Assembly: GCA_942492115.1 (NCBI GenBank)
Contig: CALODL010000033.1
Location: 62,001-126,000, forward strand
Direction: 5' to 3'
DNA length: 64,000 nt
Source of the DNA: CALODL01 sp942492115
Lineage (GTDB): Bacteria; Planctomycetota; Phycisphaerae; UBA1845; CAIVHJ01
Below are positions 26,780-34,916 of this stretch, piece by piece. The notes under the pieces were generated by a model. The model was not told the origin of the DNA. It did no database searches and worked only from the letters and a program-made list of their open reading frames with translations. Every line of letters begins with the position of its first letter. Within the stretch, counting starts at the first letter, position 1. Made by a program: the position numbers and the translations under genes.

Positions 26780-29494
26780 CTACAGCGAGCGTGCCACCTG
26801 AACCACCTCATAGGCTTCGATGACATCGCCCGGCTTGATGTCGTCGAATCCTTCGAGTTTGATTCCGCATTCGTAGCCGTTCTTGACTTCCTTCACGTCA
26901 TCCTTGAAGCGGCGTAGCGACGATAATTTGCTCTCATCGCGGACCACCACTCCGTCGCGGATCACGCGAACGGTGTGACTCCGGGCAATGACTCCGTCCC
27001 GCATGAAACAGCCGGCGACGGTGCCGATCTTTCCGACCTTGAAGATCTCTCTGACCTCGGCTTCGCCGCGGCGTTCGAGGCGACGTTCGGGCTCGAGCAG
27101 CCCTTCGAGTGCCAGTTTGATGTCATCCATCAAATCGTAGATGACACGGTACAACCGGATGTCCACGCTCTTCTCGTCTGCCAGGCGTTGGACCTTGGAG
27201 TCAGGGACGACTTGGAATCCAACGACTATGGCACCCGACGCTTCAGCGAGGAGAATGTCGCTCTCGTTGATGGCGCCGACCGCAGTGTGCAGCACCTGCA
27301 GCTTGACCTGGTCCGATGGGAACTCTTCAAGCGACTGACGCAGCACGTCGACGGAGCCCTGGACGTCGGCTTTGACGATAACGTTGAGTTCCGGAATCTC
27401 TCCGGCTTTCTTCTGACCGAAGAGGTCTTCAAGTGTCTTGGGTTTGCTGCTCGAGCCGAGCGACTTGCGCCGGGCCTGTTGCTTGACCTGTTCGGCGATC
27501 TGTTCGGCCTTCTTGAGTGAATCGACCTGGAAGAATTCGTCACCAGCCGACGGGAGATCGTCGAGGCCGGAGACCTCGACGGGCATCGACGGACCCGGAT
27601 GGTCCATGTCACGGCCGTGGTCATCCTTCAGTGAGCGAACCTTACCGAAGCCCGGGCCGCAAACAATGAAGTCACCCTTCTTGATCGAGCCATCCTGAAT
27701 GAGGATGCGGGCTACTGCACCGACGCCCGGTTTCATTTCGGCCTCGATGACGCGGCCATGCGCGGGCTGGGTCGGATCGCCCTTGAGTTCGAGCAGCTCG
27801 CTCAGGGTGGACAGATGCTCAACCAGAGTATCGATACCGGTGCCGGACGTCGCCGATGTCCGGATGACATCGACATTGCCACCCCACTCAGTGGGAACAA
27901 GCTCTTGTTCAGCGAGTTGGCCGAACACTTTGTTCTCGTCGACACCTGGAATATCGATCTTGTTCAAGGCGACGACGATTGGCACGCCGGCCGCCTTGGC
28001 ATGGTTGATCGCTTCACGCGTCTGGGGCATGACCCCGTCGTCCGCAGCGACGACCAGCACGACGACATCGGTGAGGTTTGCACCCCGGGCCCGCATGGCG
28101 GTAAATGCCTGGTGACCCGGTGTATCGAGAAACGTGACGCGCAGGTCGTCTCTCTCGAAATAGTAAGCGCCCATGTGCTGGGTAATGCCACCGGCCTCGC
28201 CTTTGGTGACGCGCGTTTCGCGGATTGCATCCAGCAGGCTGGTCTTGCCGTGGTCGACGTGTCCGAGGAATGTCACCACCGGAGCGCGGGTCTTCAGGTT
28301 GGGCCGCTCGCGATTTTTGAACTCATCACGGATGTCATCGAGCGGACTCCGCGCGGCGACGACCGTGAGCTCGATGTCGAATTCCTCGGCAAGCAACTCG
28401 GCCACTGCTCTTTCAAGATGCATATTGATGTTCGGCAGGATTTTGAATTCGCTCATGAATTTCGGCGTCAGTTGGACCATGGACAGGCCCGTCGCGGCGC
28501 AGAATTCTTTCAACACGATCGGCTCGGTCACCTGCGCGGTGGTAATGGCGCGGTGCTCGACCGAGCCGCGTCCTTCGCTGGCGCGGCGCTTGACGCGTCG
28601 GCCGGTTGCTCCGCGCAGCCGCTCCTGGCGTTCCTGAAGATCCGAGTCCTTCCATTCACGCAGTTGTTCACCTGCATCGGAGCCGCGCCGACGGTGGGTG
28701 CTGCGCTTCTTCTTGGCGTCTTCACCCTGGTAGGTCTTGGATCGCGTGCGCCGACCTGCCGCGGAACCTGCACCCGCCGGCGCTGGGGCGCCTGGAGGGC
28801 CAGCGGGTCCACCACCGCCACCACTCAGTCCAGTTTGGCGGAAGCGCGGGGCGCGGCGCGGCGCGGGCAGCCGATCGGGTTCCTCCACGCGGATTACCCG
28901 TGGGCCCTGCAGCTGCACCGGGACGGGAACATTCTGCGGACCGGCCGGCACGATTTCTTCTACCTCGGCCTCGGGTTCCGCTTCGACTTCCACTTCGGTG
29001 TCCGGAGCGACTGTCGCCACGACTTCAGGTGCTTCAACCACGGGGGCCTCGATTTGTTCGGGTTCGGGTTCCGGTTCCGGTTCGATGTCCGGAGCTGGGG
29101 CTTGGGCAGCGATTTCGACCGGTGCCGGCTCGACAGTCTCGACGGGGGCCGACTCGGGTACAACCACCGGTTCGGCAGGTGTCTCGATCGGTGGCGCGTC
29201 TTCGGTGGCGCTTTCTTCCGCAACGGCGGGCACTTCGACGGGAGCCTCCGCGACAGCCCGTGGCTTGCGTGGCTTGCGCACCTTTTTCAGGTCGACCTTC
29301 TCGGCCGTCTCTGTAGCGGTTCCGCCACCGCTGCTTTCGCTGAACCATTCTCCAATGGTAGCAGCCAGTCCTGCGGAAACCGTCGACATGTGGTTCTTGA
29401 CGTCGACCTGTTCGGCCCGGCATTTTGCCAGGATGGTCTTGCTGTCGACGTTGAGCTGTTTCGCCAGCTGATGGATGCGTAGTTTATCTGCCAA
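26780..29494 (-). CDS. infB: Translation initiation factor IF-2
   Basis: 904 residues. The start is TTG with GGAG 8 bases upstream; the first residues ADKLRIHQLAKQLNVDSKTI are the usual IF-2 N-domain. A long Glu/Pro/Ala-rich linker (about 85-200) and a Gly/Arg-rich part lead to the second IF2_N domain (EFCAATGLSMVQLTPKFMSE). The GTPase has G1 GHVDHGKT (about 408), G3 DTPGHQAF and G4 NKID. The C-terminal domains bind initiator tRNA (GVIARSHTVRVIRDGVVV). IF-2 delivers fMet-tRNA to the 30S subunit and joins the subunits. The acidic linker is long and compositionally biased, a variable part of the family. It follows nusA by 18 bases. Confidence 0.97.
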   Translation of the reverse strand: MADKLRIHQLAKQLNVDSKTILAKCRAEQVDVKNHMSTVSAGLAATIGEWFSESSGGGTATETAEKVDLKKVRKPRKPRAVAEAPVEVPAVAEESATEDAPPIETPAEPVVVPESAPVETVEPAPVEIAAQAPAPDIEPEPEPEPEQIEAPVVEAPEVVATVAPDTEVEVEAEPEAEVEEIVPAGPQNVPVPVQLQGPRVIRVEEPDRLPAPRRAPRFRQTGLSGGGGGPAGPPGAPAPAGAGSAAGRRTRSKTYQGEDAKKKRSTHRRRGSDAGEQLREWKDSDLQERQERLRGATGRRVKRRASEGRGSVEHRAITTAQVTEPIVLKEFCAATGLSMVQLTPKFMSEFKILPNINMHLERAVAELLAEEFDIELTVVAARSPLDDIRDEFKNRERPNLKTRAPVVTFLGHVDHGKTSLLDAIRETRVTKGEAGGITQHMGAYYFERDDLRVTFLDTPGHQAFTAMRARGANLTDVVVLVVAADDGVMPQTREAINHAKAAGVPIVVALNKIDIPGVDENKVFGQLAEQELVPTEWGGNVDVIRTSATSGTGIDTLVEHLSTLSELLELKGDPTQPAHGRVIEAEMKPGVGAVARILIQDGSIKKGDFIVCGPGFGKVRSLKDDHGRDMDHPGPSMPVEVSGLDDLPSAGDEFFQVDSLKKAEQIAEQVKQQARRKSLGSSSKPKTLEDLFGQKKAGEIPELNVIVKADVQGSVDVLRQSLEEFPSDQVKLQVLHTAVGAINESDILLAEASGAIVVGFQVVPDSKVQRLADEKSVDIRLYRVIYDLMDDIKLALEGLLEPERRLERRGEAEVREIFKVGKIGTVAGCFMRDGVIARSHTVRVIRDGVVVRDESKLSSLRRFKDDVKEVKNGYECGIKLEGFDDIKPGDVIEAYEVVQVARSL

Positions 29495-29512
29495 GAATCG
29501 GTCTCCAGACGA

Positions 29513-31033
29513 TCAGCTTGTCTTCTCGGGATCTACAGAGTCGGCCGACTGGTCGTGTTCGGACGCTCCAGCTTCGGCCGCAGGTTGTTCATCATTCACG
29601 GCGGGCGCGTCTGCGTTTGCTGCGGGGTCTGCCGTGACGACCTGTGCGGCATTGTCCATCATCGTCGAGGACGCGGTTTCTTCGGCCGGGACCACCGGCC
29701 CGCCCGTGCCACCATCGACAATCGTGTCTTCCACCGGTGCCGCGGTCACGCCAAGATCAGGGCTGTCGGCAGCGACCTCATCGGTGGTGGCGTCCTGGGT
29801 TGTTGCTTCCTCTGACGGCGGAGGGGGGTTGGCTGCCGCTTCGGCCGCCGCTGCGGCCGCTTCGGCCTTGGCAATCTTCGCTGCTTCAGCCAGGACCTTG
29901 GCCTCGGCCGTTGAACGGTCGACGATGGTCTGCGCCAGCGTCTCCTCGAGTTCGAGTTCGGTGATGAGCGGGTCGGTGCCGACCTCCTCGAGGTCGGCCA
30001 GAGAGATGATGCCCAGGGCCATGATCTTCTCGACCAGGATGTCGTCGACGCCTTCGATGATTTTGAGCAGACGTTCGAGGTCGTCGAGGCCCTTGTTGTA
30101 CTCGGCCGGCGTGAGGATATCGATATCCCATCCGGTCAGTTGTGCTGCGAGACGGACGTTCTGGCCCCGCTTGCCGATGGCGAGGGACAACTGGTCCTCT
30201 GCGACCACGACCGTGGCTCTACCGAGTTCGAAGCACAAGGCGATTTCCTGGACCTCTGCGGGCTTCAGTGCATTCGAAATCAAGATCTGTGACGACTCGT
30301 TCCAGCGGACGATGTCGATCTTCTCGCCCCCGAGCTCGTCCACGATGTTGCGAATCCGACTTCCGCGGACACCCACACAAGCCCCGACGGCGTCGACCTT
30401 GGTGTCGATAGATGTGACGGCGACTTTGGTTCGGTAGCCCGCCTCGCGCGCCAGGGCTTTGATCTCGATAATGCGTTCTGCGACTTCCGGGACTTCGAGT
30501 TCGAAGAGCCGCCGGATGAAATCGGGGTGCGAACGGGTCAGCACGATCTTGACATGGTGGGGGGTCTCGCGGACATCGAGGATCATGGCCCGAACCCGCT
30601 CGCCTGGATGATGTCCAGTCTCTCCGGGGATCTGTTCACTGCGCGGCAGGAACCCCTCAGTGCGCCCGAGATTGACGATCAGGGCACCGCCTTCGAAGCG
30701 CACGGCACCGCCCGTAATGATCTGGCCGACGCGTTCAGAGAACTCTTCATAGATGCTGCCGCGCTCTGCCTCCCGAACACGCTGCATCATGATTTGTTTG
30801 GCCGTTTGGGCGGCGATTCGCCCGAGACTGCGCATGTCGATGGGTTCGCCGTCATAGACTGCGGAGATGTCACCACTCAGGCGGTCGATCGAGACGGCGC
30901 AATCCTCGGAGGCGCCGTACTTCTTGCTGACCGCGGAGGTCATCGCGACCTCGAGATCCTGGAATACCAGATCTTTGTCGATGTTCTTGTCGCGGCTGAT
31001 GGCGTCGACGATTCGAAGTAGGTCCGCATTCAT
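29513..31033 (-). CDS. nusA: Transcription termination/antitermination factor NusA
   Basis: 506 residues. The N-domain begins MNADLLRIVDAISRDKNIDK. Then come an S1 domain (about 135-200), KH1 with ACVGVRGSRIRNIVDELGGE and KH2 with IGKRGQNVRLAAQLTGWDID. Beyond residue 345 is a helix-hairpin-helix-like acidic part (LLKIIEGVDDILVEKI), then an Ala/Glu/Asp-rich low-complexity tail of about 100 residues. NusA binds RNA polymerase and controls pausing, termination and antitermination. rimP, normally just upstream, is absent, and ylxR is not found between nusA and infB. A structured leader with its own promoter and terminator lies directly upstream. Confidence 0.97.
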   Translation of the reverse strand: MNADLLRIVDAISRDKNIDKDLVFQDLEVAMTSAVSKKYGASEDCAVSIDRLSGDISAVYDGEPIDMRSLGRIAAQTAKQIMMQRVREAERGSIYEEFSERVGQIITGGAVRFEGGALIVNLGRTEGFLPRSEQIPGETGHHPGERVRAMILDVRETPHHVKIVLTRSHPDFIRRLFELEVPEVAERIIEIKALAREAGYRTKVAVTSIDTKVDAVGACVGVRGSRIRNIVDELGGEKIDIVRWNESSQILISNALKPAEVQEIALCFELGRATVVVAEDQLSLAIGKRGQNVRLAAQLTGWDIDILTPAEYNKGLDDLERLLKIIEGVDDILVEKIMALGIISLADLEEVGTDPLITELELEETLAQTIVDRSTAEAKVLAEAAKIAKAEAAAAAAEAAANPPPPSEEATTQDATTDEVAADSPDLGVTAAPVEDTIVDGGTGGPVVPAEETASSTMMDNAAQVVTADPAANADAPAVNDEQPAAEAGASEHDQSADSVDPEKTS

Positions 31034-31448
31034 GCTGGCGTTCCTCTGGATGACGCCCTCACGCGATCATCCAACAAAAAAAGTGGGCCTGAACCACCGC
31101 CCACTTGCACACAGCAACTCGCGAACGCTATTCGATCACGCGTCCATGGAGCCACTCCGTATATCGCGCGGTGACGGCGCTTCCGGCGGCCGGTTCGGAT
31201 GGAACCCGAGGGGTTCCATGGTTAATTGTCGACCTCGAAACTTCTCATCAAAACCCGGCTGTTCCCGGCGGACAGGCCGCCTGTGGCAGACACAGTCATA
31301 AACTCGACCGGGCAACGCAATCGACGACAGTAGTTTCCGAAGTATTGCCCGAAACAATGCAAGATAATGTCGTGGCGCTCGTAATCCGCGACCACCTTTA
31401 TACTCCCCAGTTTCAGGTGGCACAGGGAATGACGCCGTCCCTCATCCG
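31034..31448 (-). promoter_or_regulatory. Structured nusA leader or independent small RNA
   Basis: Transcription from the consensus promoter at 31455-31482 would give about 415 nt of RNA before the nusA ATG. On the transcript strand I see a hairpin GGCGG-CCTGT-CCGCC (near 31270), a perfect 9-bp hairpin over 31199-31219 (GGAACCC/GGGTTCC core), and a pairing of CCATGGA (31221-31215) with TCCATGG (31150-31144) that would exclude that hairpin. An intrinsic terminator (31076-31106) follows, then GGATGA/TCATCC flanking the ribosome site region. No tRNA, tmRNA, RNase P or 6S signature was found. It may be an attenuator for the operon or a separate RNA of about 370 nt. The similar idea in enterobacteria is the rimP leader, but no sequence match is claimed. 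Confidence 0.55.
31076..31106 (-). terminator. Intrinsic terminator just upstream of nusA
   Basis: Read on the minus strand, AAGTGGGC, a 10-base loop, GCCCACTT, and then an unbroken U-tract (seven T, overlapping the stem end). It ends 42 bases before the nusA start codon, too close for a full promoter plus leader in between. This implies that operon transcripts must read through it. Confidence 0.8.
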
Positions 31449-31454
31449 ATAGGA

Positions 31455-31482
31455 ATTATAAATCCATAACTTTTTCTGTCAA
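31455..31482 (-). promoter_or_regulatory. Consensus sigma70-type promoter for the nusA leader
   Basis: On the minus strand TTGACA (31482-31477) is followed by a 16-base spacer and TATAAT (31460-31455); both hexamers match consensus at 6/6. The spacer includes the A-rich stretch GAAAAAGTTATGG. The predicted start is near 31448, reading toward nusA. This is the best promoter in the window. Confidence 0.8.
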
Positions 31483-31735
31483 TTCGTTTTAGATTGAGGG
31501 CGGCGGTCGCCTTCGCGTGCGCGGCGATTCCCGTCGTGGACTCGTGACGGGGCCCCTTGTTCGAATACGAGGGTTCCATTCAGGCTGGGGAATCGGTTAC
31601 AACTCAGCCAGAACAGGGCCGGCGCAAGGGTGAGGACACCACGGCGGTCGGCTGACCGCGGCGGTCGCGCAGCGGGCTTGTTTCTCAAACCGATTGGTGG
31701 CAACAACTTGTGTGTTGAATCTGGACGTAGTGTCT

Positions 31736-32836
31736 ATGCTTGAGTTCGTTGAGCGCAACTGGGCTCTCATATCAATTGCCGTCACGGTGGTCCTTCTGGG
31801 GCTGGTCCCGTATGTCGTTCTGCGCAAGTACGTCAGAATCGCGCTCAACATCGTGAAGCATACTGTTCCACCCATGATGATGGGGCCGAACGATTTTCGT
31901 AGAATAGAGGGCGAGGTCGTCGAGTTCAGCGCCTTCGACGGTCTGCCCTTACGCGGGATGTTCCTCTACGGCAACCCACAGCGTCGTCCCCGGGGAACGA
32001 TCATTTTCGCCCACGAGTTCATGAGCGATATGTACAGCAGCGCCCGCTATTGCCAGGGACCGATTGACGCCGGCTTCGACGTCTTCAGCTTTGATTTTCG
32101 CGGCCATGGGGGATCGACGAAGGACGAGGGCTACGAACCCATGCAGTGGTGCACGGATCGTGAACTCAATGACATTCTGGGTGCCATCGCGTACGTGGAG
32201 AACTGGCTCGACCAACGGGGGCGTCCTCCCGACATCGGGCTCTTCGGTATTTCGCGTGGCGGATCCGCCTGTTTGCTGGCCGCCCGGCACAATCCCGTGG
32301 TCTCGGCAATCGTTGTCGACGGCGTATTCTCCAGTGACCGTCTCGTAGAGTACTTCATGCGCCGCTGGGCCAGCATTTTCGCCAAGGTACGCTTTGTCTA
32401 CGAAAACCATCCTCCGACGTTCTGGCGGTTCCTTCGCTGGATGCTGTTCTGCGAATGCAAGCGCAAGTTCGGTATCCGTTTGCCATCGGCCATGAAGGCC
32501 GTGCAGGGCATGCAGGCGACGCCAATCCTCTACATTCACGGGGCCAAGGACAGCTACATTCCGGTCGACCAGAGCCGTGTGCTCTATGCGGCATCGAAGG
32601 ACCCGCGGTTCATGTGGATCGTTCCGGGCGCCAAGCACAACCAGAATGCCATCGTCGCTCCTGCAGAATACGCCCAGCGGACCACCAGTTTCTTCGATCA
32701 GTTCCTGATCGCCTCCTACGGCAATCCTCCCCAACCCGCCGCCACGCAGGCTGCAGCCGACCCTTCACCAGAGACTCCGAAGACGCGTGTGAGCGTTGAC
32801 GGGTCGGCCGGAACCGAGGCCCCGGTCGAAAGTTAG
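31736..32836 (+). CDS. Membrane-anchored alpha/beta hydrolase
   Basis: 366 residues from ATG at 31736; a TTG start 42 bases upstream is possible. An N-terminal membrane helix (about residues 10-30, LISIAVTVVLLGLVPYVVL) precedes a hydrolase fold: oxyanion strand GTIIFAHEF, SFDFRGHGGS, nucleophile elbow GISRGGS, acid candidate in HGAKDSYIP and His in PGAKHNQ. These are the marks of serine hydrolases of the BAAT/dienelactone-like type. The C-terminal 40 residues are Pro/Ala/Thr-rich. Substrate unknown. It is divergent from nusA, with a leader region of about 250 bases between the two transcription starts. Esterase or peptidase activity is equally possible. Confidence 0.85.
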   Translation: MLEFVERNWALISIAVTVVLLGLVPYVVLRKYVRIALNIVKHTVPPMMMGPNDFRRIEGEVVEFSAFDGLPLRGMFLYGNPQRRPRGTIIFAHEFMSDMYSSARYCQGPIDAGFDVFSFDFRGHGGSTKDEGYEPMQWCTDRELNDILGAIAYVENWLDQRGRPPDIGLFGISRGGSACLLAARHNPVVSAIVVDGVFSSDRLVEYFMRRWASIFAKVRFVYENHPPTFWRFLRWMLFCECKRKFGIRLPSAMKAVQGMQATPILYIHGAKDSYIPVDQSRVLYAASKDPRFMWIVPGAKHNQNAIVAPAEYAQRTTSFFDQFLIASYGNPPQPAATQAAADPSPETPKTRVSVDGSAGTEAPVES

Positions 32837-32917
32837 GGTCTTCAAATCTTGCTGACGCATGTCTTTGGCGAGGGACGGCTTCGAGGACCTATGTCGAGCC
32901 TGGATTTCAGGTTGCGC

Positions 32918-32947
32918 TTGACACCCGGCCGAGGGACCAAATACCAT
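32918..32947 (+). promoter_or_regulatory. Possible promoter for the prepilin gene
   Basis: TTGACA (32918-32923), an 18-base spacer and TACCAT (32942-32947). The -35 hexamer is perfect, the -10 matches 4/6, and the position is about 100 bases before the start codon. Sequence-only evidence. Confidence 0.4.
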
Positions 32948-33051
32948 TAGAGTTCTTCCAGCCAGTCTGGGGTTCTGGTCGCAGCAGAACGACTTCATCC
33001 ACAGAGATGACATGCCCACCCACCATGTGTGGTTTTCTAGGAGGCCGAAAC

Positions 33052-34152
33052 ATGCTAGGACGTACCCGAGGGAGAGGGTTTACCCTCGTCGAACTTCTTG
33101 TGGTCATCGCCATCATCGCGCTGCTCGTTTCAATCCTGCTGCCGTCGTTGGCCAAAGCCCGTGAACAATCGAAGATTTCCCGCTGTCTCGCCAACCTCCG
33201 CGATCAGGTCAATGCCGGGTATGCCTACGCAAACGAGGATCCCTCAGAGTTCATCCTGCCCGTGCACTCGAGATACACGCAGGCTCTGGCCAATCGCGGT
33301 ACGTGGCTCAACGCGGGCCGCCGCGCGTACGGCGGAAAATCCGGGAATCGCGAATACTTCGACGAAGACGCCCAGAATGCATGGAATCCGAAGCTCCTGG
33401 AAGGACGGTATTCGACCGAGAATGGCATGGGCCCGGCGAGCCGTCCGCTCAACCGTTTCCTGTTCAAAGGGCAGTTGACCGACCGCCTGGCGTCAGGCCA
33501 GGGTTACGACGAAATGCGCGAAGACGAAAAGCTCGACATGCCCGTCTTCAATTGTCCTTCCGATACGGGGTACAACTCAGCAGTGGACGGCGAGGATGGC
33601 CCGTACATGGGGCTGGGCTTCACCTACAAGACGCAGCAGCCGTTCTACGACAGCTTCGGCAGCAGTTATGCGATCGACACGGTCGTTCTGGGGATCCCCA
33701 ACGGCGACGAGCTGCAATCGATCGGCCCGTGGTTCCGGCCGTATTCACAGATGCCGCGCTCATCGGAAGTCACGGTTTTGAAAGAAACCCGCGGATTCTA
33801 TGGCTCCGGCTGGAATGCCCTTCAGGGCGGTGGCGGTGGGCGCACGGGTGACTCCACGTGGACGATGGGCAATCATGGTGAGCTGCGGACCCACCTGACC
33901 GCCTTCGCCGACGGGCACGCGTCGGCCGTCAAGTACGAGGTTCGGACCGACGCCAACGGGGTCACCGCTGGTCGCGTCGTGCACAATGGCAATTTCTTCC
34001 TCGCGGGTGGGGAACTCAAGCAGGTCGACGTGCCTCCGGGGGATACCGACGACACGACGTTTTCGAGCCTGTCTCACCTGATCTACGCCGGCCCGGGGTG
34101 GCAGGATCACTGCTTCCCTGCTCCACCAGTTCTGTTCAGTTTCTCGATCTAG
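33052..34152 (+). CDS. Prepilin-type protein with N-terminal methylation motif (type II secretion/pilin-like)
   Basis: 366 residues. I chose ATG 33052 because TAGGAGG lies 7 bases upstream. The N-terminus MLGRTRGRG then FTLVELLVVIAIIALLVSIL is a textbook class III signal: cleavage after Gly9, Glu14 at position +5, hydrophobic helix. Such proteins are numerous in planctomycetes and usually end with an H-x-DG motif; here HLTAFADGHASAV fits that region. They assemble into pseudopili or sit in the inner membrane after cleavage by prepilin peptidase. The globular part is otherwise unrecognised. The gene stands alone apart from the small gene 49 bases downstream. Confidence 0.9.
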   Translation: MLGRTRGRGFTLVELLVVIAIIALLVSILLPSLAKAREQSKISRCLANLRDQVNAGYAYANEDPSEFILPVHSRYTQALANRGTWLNAGRRAYGGKSGNREYFDEDAQNAWNPKLLEGRYSTENGMGPASRPLNRFLFKGQLTDRLASGQGYDEMREDEKLDMPVFNCPSDTGYNSAVDGEDGPYMGLGFTYKTQQPFYDSFGSSYAIDTVVLGIPNGDELQSIGPWFRPYSQMPRSSEVTVLKETRGFYGSGWNALQGGGGGRTGDSTWTMGNHGELRTHLTAFADGHASAVKYEVRTDANGVTAGRVVHNGNFFLAGGELKQVDVPPGDTDDTTFSSLSHLIYAGPGWQDHCFPAPPVLFSFSI

Positions 34153-34201
34153 CCTCGCAGGTGTGTTATAAGCTTCCCTGGCTCTAGCGGAGGATGCAGA
34201 C

Positions 34202-34588
34202 ATGAGCAAGAACGTGAAAATGCTGCTCGGCGTGGCCGTCGTGCTGGTCCTTGCAGCGGGTGGCTATTTCATGATGGGGGGCGAGGATTCGAGCGCCACC
34301 GTTTCGCGACCGCCGACACCGACGGCGACCGCGAGCATTCCAGACGTGGTCCCGGAGGCCGTTACCCGTGACCAGCCGACGTCGTCGGGCAGCTCTTCGG
34401 GGCGCATGCAGGCGTCGGCCGAGGTCGATGAAGAGATCGATGATCTGGACAGCGGCAAGAGGAAGAGAAAAAAGAGCGCTCGTAAGAATCGGCGCACGCC
34501 CAGGAAACGCAAGAGCACGGACGAGGACGTCGATATCGATATCGCGCCGCCGACCGAGGGCAAGAAGAAGCCTTCGTTCGCCAGGTAA
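34202..34588 (+). CDS. Small membrane-anchored basic protein, unknown
   Basis: 128 residues. One N-terminal helix (residues 8-26, MLLGVAVVLVLAAGGYFMM) is followed by a Ser/Thr/Pro-rich region and a very basic segment (KRKRKKSARKNRRTPRKRKS, about 86-105), then DEDVDIDIAPPTEGKKK. The start is supported by AGCGGAGG upstream. If the N-terminal helix is an anchor, the basic part lies outside or in the periplasm and could bind anionic polymers or nucleic acid; that is inference. A strong terminator follows 58 bases after the stop, so the transcript ends here. Confidence 0.65.
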   Translation: MSKNVKMLLGVAVVLVLAAGGYFMMGGEDSSATVSRPPTPTATASIPDVVPEAVTRDQPTSSGSSSGRMQASAEVDEEIDDLDSGKRKRKKSARKNRRTPRKRKSTDEDVDIDIAPPTEGKKKPSFAR

Positions 34589-34646
34589 GTGGGGCCGCTG
34601 GTCCGACTGAGTGCTTGTTGATATAGTTTTGATAGAGAATTCGCGA

Positions 34647-34678
34647 TGCCGCTGGGTTCTTCCAGCGGCATTTTTTTT
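34647..34678 (+). terminator. Intrinsic terminator
   Basis: Perfect 9-bp stem TGCCGCTGG/CCAGCGGCA, six-base loop GTTCTT, then eight T residues. It ends the transcript of the small membrane protein gene (and perhaps the prepilin). Confidence 0.92.
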
Positions 34679-34916
34679 GTCAGTTTCTTGCATGTGGGCC
34701 CGCAGGAGGCGTTGCGCAGACCAGACCAGCGTGGCACGCTTCTGCCGATCGCCATGCCCCGCGGGGCTGCGGCAGCGAGCCGGACGCGGCCCTTCGGGGC
34801 TTTCACCCACCACATCGCACTACGTCGCAGGCCGCACGCGCGGCGTGTGCAAGGCTCCAGAGTAGGGCGTGGTCGCGCGGCGGTGAATCTGCCGATAACG
34901 GAAATCAGGGCGAACA
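34679..34916. other. Upstream region of fusA
   Basis: No gene seen. The stretch is GC-rich, with several short inverted repeats such as CCCGCGGGG near 34757. No promoter near consensus and no good Shine-Dalgarno (only CAGGG) was found before the fusA ATG. Confidence 0.35.

Noticed and set aside
27758..29482. 574-residue plus-strand frame opposite infB
   Set aside because: Shadow of IF-2, whose domains are complete on the minus strand.
31136..31423. 95-residue frame inside the nusA leader
   Set aside because: No ribosome site or homology, and it spans the hairpins; RNA structure explains the region better. A short leader peptide cannot be fully excluded.
31076..31448. rnpB, ssrA, ssrS or ffs gene upstream of nusA
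   Set aside because: Length, promoter and terminator would suit a stable RNA, but I found no GAGGAAAGTCC, no tRNA-like ends with a tag frame, no SRP loop and no 6S bubble pattern.
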